Shown here one piece after another: positions 6,509 through 9,142 of a stretch of DNA of 9,142 bases. A model generated the notes under the pieces. That model was not told where the DNA came from and made no database searches. It saw only the letters and a program-made list of their open reading frames with translations. The translations under genes were made by a program, and so were the position numbers. Position 1 is the first letter of the stretch. Every line of letters begins with the position of its first letter. This DNA comes from Actinomycetes bacterium (GTDB taxonomy: Bacteria > Actinomycetota > Acidimicrobiia > Acidimicrobiales > Microtrichaceae). The DNA lies in the NCBI GenBank assembly GCA_023427825.1, contig JAEZAI010000270.1, forward strand, positions 1-9,142. Direction: 5' to 3'.

Positions 6509-7366
6509 ATGGCCCACGACCACACCGATGCGCTCGCCGGCCGGCGGGTCCTCATCACCGGTGCCGCACGCGGCATCGGTGCTGCGCTCGCCCGTCGCCT
6601 CCACGAGCGGGGCGCCCGCGTCGCGCTGGCCGGGCTCGAGCCGGAGCTGCTGGAGGAGGTCGCCGACGAGCTCGACGCCCCGTGGTGGTTCTGCAACGTG
6701 TCGGACCGGCACCAGGTCGACGAGGTCGTCGACGACGCGGCGCGCGCACTCGGCGGGCTGGACGTCGCCGTCGCAAATGCCGGGATCGCGGCGCAGCTCC
6801 CCCTGGTGGGCGGCGACCCCGAGATCTTCGAGCGGACGATGACCGTGAACGTGCTCGGCAGCTACTACACGCTGCGAGCGGCCGGAGCGCACCTCGCGCA
6901 TCCGGGTGGTTACGCCGTGGCGGTCTCGTCGCTGGCTGCGGCGGTCCACGTGCCGCTGCTCGGCGCCTACAGCGCGTCGAAGGCCGCGGTCGAGGCGCTC
7001 GGCAACACCTTGCGTCAGGAGCTCCGACCGTCGGGGGCGCGCGTGGGCGTCGCCTACTTCGCGGAGCTCGACACCGACATGACCGAGCGCGGCTTCGGCA
7101 CCGACGCCGCCAACGCGTTCCTGGGCGGCCGCAGCCTGACCAGGGTCACTCCCCTCGTCCGCGGCATCGATGCGCTCGAGCGGGGCATCGCCCGCCGCTC
7201 GCGGATCATCTCCGCCCCGTGGTACGTGGCTCCGATCCTGCCGACCAGGCGCGTCGGGCAGGCGGTGGTCGAGCTGGTCACCCGGCGCCGTCTCGGTCCG
7301 GTGCTCGACATCGCGCTCGCCGAGCGGGTGGAGCTGACCACCGAGCAGCCGGCGGGACGGCCGTGA
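6509..7366 (+). CDS. Short-chain dehydrogenase/reductase (classical SDR)
   Basis: A 285-aa cytoplasmic NAD(P)(H)-dependent oxidoreductase with a Rossmann fold. The cofactor motif TGAARGIG is at residues 17-24. NAG is at 90-92, N114 is the helix-4 Asn of the catalytic tetrad, S141 is the catalytic Ser, and Y154-S-A-S-K158 gives the Tyr and Lys. All four catalytic residues are present at normal spacing. The usual PG-x-x-x-T after the active site is replaced by YFAELDTDM (183-191). There is a C-terminal extension of about 60 residues beyond the core, seen in many actinobacterial SDRs of lipid or steroid catabolism. The start at 6509 is chosen over an in-frame GTG at 6401 because the SDR fold begins here and a -10 box lies just upstream. 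Its stop overlaps the CMD gene's GTG by 4 bp. The substrate is not predictable. Confidence 0.93.
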   Translation: MAHDHTDALAGRRVLITGAARGIGAALARRLHERGARVALAGLEPELLEEVADELDAPWWFCNVSDRHQVDEVVDDAARALGGLDVAVANAGIAAQLPLVGGDPEIFERTMTVNVLGSYYTLRAAGAHLAHPGGYAVAVSSLAAAVHVPLLGAYSASKAAVEALGNTLRQELRPSGARVGVAYFAELDTDMTERGFGTDAANAFLGGRSLTRVTPLVRGIDALERGIARRSRIISAPWYVAPILPTRRVGQAVVELVTRRRLGPVLDIALAERVELTTEQPAGRP

Positions 7367-7917
7367 CCGTCGTCGAGCGGATCGCACCCGGCGACCGCCG
7401 GCAGGTCGGCTGGCTCAACGCGGCGATCGCCCATGCGCTCGGTCGAGCCACCGGCACCGACGCACCGCACCTGTTCCTCACCCTGGGTCGGCACCGGCGG
7501 CTGTTCCGAGGGTGGCTTCTGTTCGCCGGTGCCCTCATGCCGGGCGGCCGACTCCCCCGCCGCGACACCGAGATCGTCATCCTCCGCGTCGCCCATCGGC
7601 GCGGCTGCACCTACGAGCTCGACCACCACCGCCGGCTGGGGTCCCGAGCCGGGCTGACCGCGGCCGAGATCGATGCGCTCGGCGAGCAGGACACCGAGCC
7701 GGATCTCCGCTGGAGCGCCCGGGAGCGTGCGCTGCTCGCCGCGACCGACCAGCTGCTCGACCGGCGCGACGTCGACGACCTGACCTGGAGCCGCCTCGCC
7801 GCGCACCTGGACCAGCGACGGCTCATCGAGCTCGTCATGCTCGTCGGGCACTACGACATGCTCGCGACCACCATCGGCACCCTCCGGATCCAGCCCGACG
7901 CCCCGCGCGGTGGCTGA
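7363..7917 (+). CDS. Carboxymuconolactone decarboxylase (CMD/AhpD-fold) family protein
   Basis: A 184-aa all-helical protein. The core HRRLFRGWLLFAGALMPGGRLPRRDTEIVILRVAHRRGC runs into C82-T-Y-E85-L-D-H-H89, the CMD signature region. In AhpD the corresponding positions are Cys, Cys and His; here the second Cys is Glu (C82/E85/H89), so a CxxC peroxidase-type redox centre is absent. It looks like the YE..H subgroup, whose reaction is mostly unknown. E70 is at the position of the conserved family Glu. The C-terminal half (WSARERALLAATDQLLDR, LIELVMLVGHYDMLATTIGTL) matches the second family helix pair. The GTG start at 7363 overlaps the SDR stop (GTGA), so coupled translation is likely. A longer open frame upstream is the SDR gene read in another frame. 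A role in the same pathway as the SDR is inferred from the operon. Confidence 0.88.
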   Translation: MTVVERIAPGDRRQVGWLNAAIAHALGRATGTDAPHLFLTLGRHRRLFRGWLLFAGALMPGGRLPRRDTEIVILRVAHRRGCTYELDHHRRLGSRAGLTAAEIDALGEQDTEPDLRWSARERALLAATDQLLDRRDVDDLTWSRLAAHLDQRRLIELVMLVGHYDMLATTIGTLRIQPDAPRGG

Positions 7918-8527
7918 CGCCCGCCGACTCCCCCGCGGGCGGCACGACCTGACCCGAGAGCAGGTCGAGGAGGACCAACGTCTGCGCATCCTCGTGGGCT
8001 TCGCCGGGGCCATGGCCGATGGCGGTTACGCCAACACGCCGGTGGCGGCCGTGCTGCGCCGGGCCGGCGTGTCGCGCGACACGTACTACCGGTTGTTCTC
8101 CGACAAGCTGGACGGCTTCCTCGCCGCGCTCGACCTGGTCAGCGAGGTGCTGGTGGCCGAGCTCGCAGAGGCCGTCGCCGGTCCCGGCGAACCGATCGAC
8201 CGCACCGTCCGCGGGTTGGAGCGGTACCTGTCGGTGATCGCCGGGCACCGAGGTGAGGCACGCCTGTTCCTGGTCGAGGCCTATGCGGCGGGACCGGTGG
8301 CGATCGAGCGGCGGACCGCGGTCCAGCTGCGCATCGCCGACGAGCTGGCCCGGGTCCTCGGGACACGGAGCGAGGACGGCCGCGCCACGTGCCGGACCCT
8401 GGTCGCCGCCGTCAGCGCCATGATCGTCGGCCCGGTCGTGACCGACGACTCCGATGCCGTGCTCGCCCTCGGCGAGCCGGTGGGCCGCCAGCTCCGTCGC
8501 TTCCACGCAGCCGGTCTGTTCGACTGA
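7910..8527 (+). CDS. TetR/AcrR-family transcriptional regulator
   Basis: A 205-aa DNA-binding regulator. The N-terminal domain has RLRILVGFAGAMADGGYANTPV, then the helix-turn-helix AAVLRRAGVSRDTYYRLF (about residues 46-63) and SDKLDGFLAALD, the standard TetR layout. The remaining ~130 residues are a variable, mostly helical ligand/dimerisation domain (with VEAYAAGPVAIERR and a Cys-containing TCRTLVAAVSAMIVGPV helix). The GTG at 7910 overlaps the end of the CMD gene by 8 bp, so it is the last gene of the operon and on the same strand. It is likely an autoregulator acting at the palindrome near 6475; its ligand may be a substrate or product of the SDR/CMD pair. Both of these are inferences. An alternative start further inside is possible but would cut into the first helix region. 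Confidence 0.92.
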   Translation: MADARRLPRGRHDLTREQVEEDQRLRILVGFAGAMADGGYANTPVAAVLRRAGVSRDTYYRLFSDKLDGFLAALDLVSEVLVAELAEAVAGPGEPIDRTVRGLERYLSVIAGHRGEARLFLVEAYAAGPVAIERRTAVQLRIADELARVLGTRSEDGRATCRTLVAAVSAMIVGPVVTDDSDAVLALGEPVGRQLRRFHAAGLFD

Positions 8528-8574
8528 CGGGCGCTCAGCCGACCAGCGACGAACGCCCGCCGTACGCCGATCGA

Positions 8575-8605
8575 GCGACGGGCGCCAGACCGATCGCGCT
8601 ACGTT
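8575..8605 (+). promoter_or_regulatory. Putative leaderless promoter of the ABC ATPase gene
   Basis: The -10-like TACGTT (8600-8605) ends 8 nt before the ATG at 8614. GCGACG (8575-8580, 3 of 6) is the nearest -35-like element, at a long 19-bp spacing. No Shine-Dalgarno is visible. The 86-bp gap after the TetR gene also holds a 9-bp direct repeat, GACGGGCGC (8526-8534 and 8577-8585), and a weak 6-bp inverted repeat (8528-8533 with 8554-8559). Confidence 0.4.
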
Positions 8606-8613
8606 CCGGATCC

Positions 8614-9142
8614 ATGGCGCCCCCGTCGTCCGCACCCGCGATCCGGTGCGCCGGAGTGGTGAAGCGCTTCGGATCCGTGGTGGCGCTCGACGGCCTCGAC
8701 CTCGAGGTGCCGCAGGGCCAGGTCGTCGGCTTCCTCGGCCCCAACGGCGCCGGCAAGTCGACGACGATCCGCATCGTCATGGATCTGGCCCGGGCCGACC
8801 GGGGCGTGGTGGAGGTCCTGGGGACCAGCCCCCGCGCCGGCGGCCCGGAGGTCAGGGATCGCATCGGCTACCTGCCCGGGGAGCTGCGCCTCGACGAGCG
8901 GCTCGACGTGGGCGACACCCTCGATCTGTGGGCGCGGCTGCGACGGCACCGCGTGGACCGTCGCTACGTCGACTCCCTGTGCGAACGGCTGGCGCTCGAC
9001 CGGACCCGGGAGACGAAGGGTCTCTCCAGCGGCAACCGGCGCAAGGTCGGGTTGGTGGGCGCGCTGATGGCACGTCCCGAGCTGCTCGTGCTCGACGAGC
9101 CGACCAGCGGGGTCGATCCGCTCGTCCAGGCCGAGTTCGCCG
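8614..9142 (+). CDS. ABC transporter ATP-binding protein (ABC-2 exporter type), 3' end cut by window
   Basis: ATPase subunit of an ABC exporter, on the cytoplasmic face of the membrane; 176 residues are visible of a usual 290-320. Strand IRCAGVVKRFGSVVALDGLDLEV is followed by Walker A GPNGAGKST (42-50), the Q-loop region IGYLPGELRLDERLDVGDTL (84-103), the signature LSSGN (137-141), Walker B LLVLDE (157-162) and D-loop SGVD (165-168). The signature is LSSGN instead of LSGGQ, and the usual Q-loop Gln is replaced in YLPGE. Both occur in a subgroup of ABC-2 antibiotic or lipid exporter ATPases, so they need not mean loss of activity. A permease gene is expected just beyond the right edge. A leaderless start is proposed from the -10 box upstream. 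Confidence 0.92.
   Translation, partial: MAPPSSAPAIRCAGVVKRFGSVVALDGLDLEVPQGQVVGFLGPNGAGKSTTIRIVMDLARADRGVVEVLGTSPRAGGPEVRDRIGYLPGELRLDERLDVGDTLDLWARLRRHRVDRRYVDSLCERLALDRTRETKGLSSGNRRKVGLVGALMARPELLVLDEPTSGVDPLVQAEFA

Noticed and set aside
5404..7362. Long open frame leading into the CMD gene
   Set aside because: It is out of frame with the ferritin-like and SDR genes, lacks domain signal, and family similarity starts only after the GTG at 7363.
5054..7387. A 777-codon open frame on the minus strand opposite the ferritin-like and SDR genes
   Set aside because: It is antisense to two well-supported genes, is Arg/Gly/Asp/Val-rich without any domain pattern, and is a typical result of high-GC third positions.
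8528..8559. Inverted repeat CGGGCG/CGCCCG after the TetR gene as a terminator
   Set aside because: The arms are only 6 bp with a 20-nt loop and no T-run; such pairs are common in DNA of this GC content.
8750..9142. ABC ATPase might be inactive because of LSSGN and the missing Q-loop Gln
   Set aside because: Both variants recur in a subgroup of ABC-2 ATPases, while Walker A, Walker B and the D-loop are intact.

Overview
The window is high-GC DNA (about 70% by eye) with strongly GC3-biased codons and dense, overlapping genes. It looks like an actinomycete. A coenzyme-F420-type LLM oxidoreductase, Thr-rich surface linkers (TTTTTTVPTTT type) and -10 boxes placed 6-8 nt before start codons suggest a deep-branching class such as Acidimicrobiia. 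The lineage is an inference, because there is no rRNA or marker gene here.

Layout. (1) 1-1352, minus strand: the N-terminal ~450 residues of a 14-TM-type MFS drug exporter, running off the left edge. (2) 1353-1522: a divergent control region with two near-identical 14-bp inverted repeats, a hairpin over a -35 box and a -10 box. (3) 1523-4293, plus strand: three overlapping genes for prepilin-like proteins (type IV pilus or type II pseudopilin class). The first appears to carry a one-base deletion exactly at its prepilin peptidase site. The third carries a Thr-rich stalk and a C-terminal Ig-like domain. (4) 4338-6385: a leaderless F420-dependent LLM oxidoreductase followed by a VioB/RebD-type ferritin-like protein with its own strong ribosome binding site. 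(5) 6509-8527: an SDR dehydrogenase, a carboxymuconolactone-decarboxylase-fold protein and a TetR regulator with overlapping ends, behind a promoter that overlaps a palindrome. (6) 8614-9142: the start of an ABC transporter ATPase, running off the right edge.

How the genes may work together. The three pilin-like genes are translationally coupled and probably supply minor subunits of one surface filament or pseudopilus; the assembly ATPase, platform protein and prepilin peptidase are not in view. The SDR, CMD and TetR genes form a small self-regulated catabolic or detoxification operon of unknown substrate. The LLM and ferritin-like genes probably form a two-gene redox unit.

Most notable points: the frameshift that hides a perfect G|FTLIE prepilin site, a consistent leaderless-promoter pattern before four operon-leading genes, and a recurring GGTGA-NN-TCACC palindrome.
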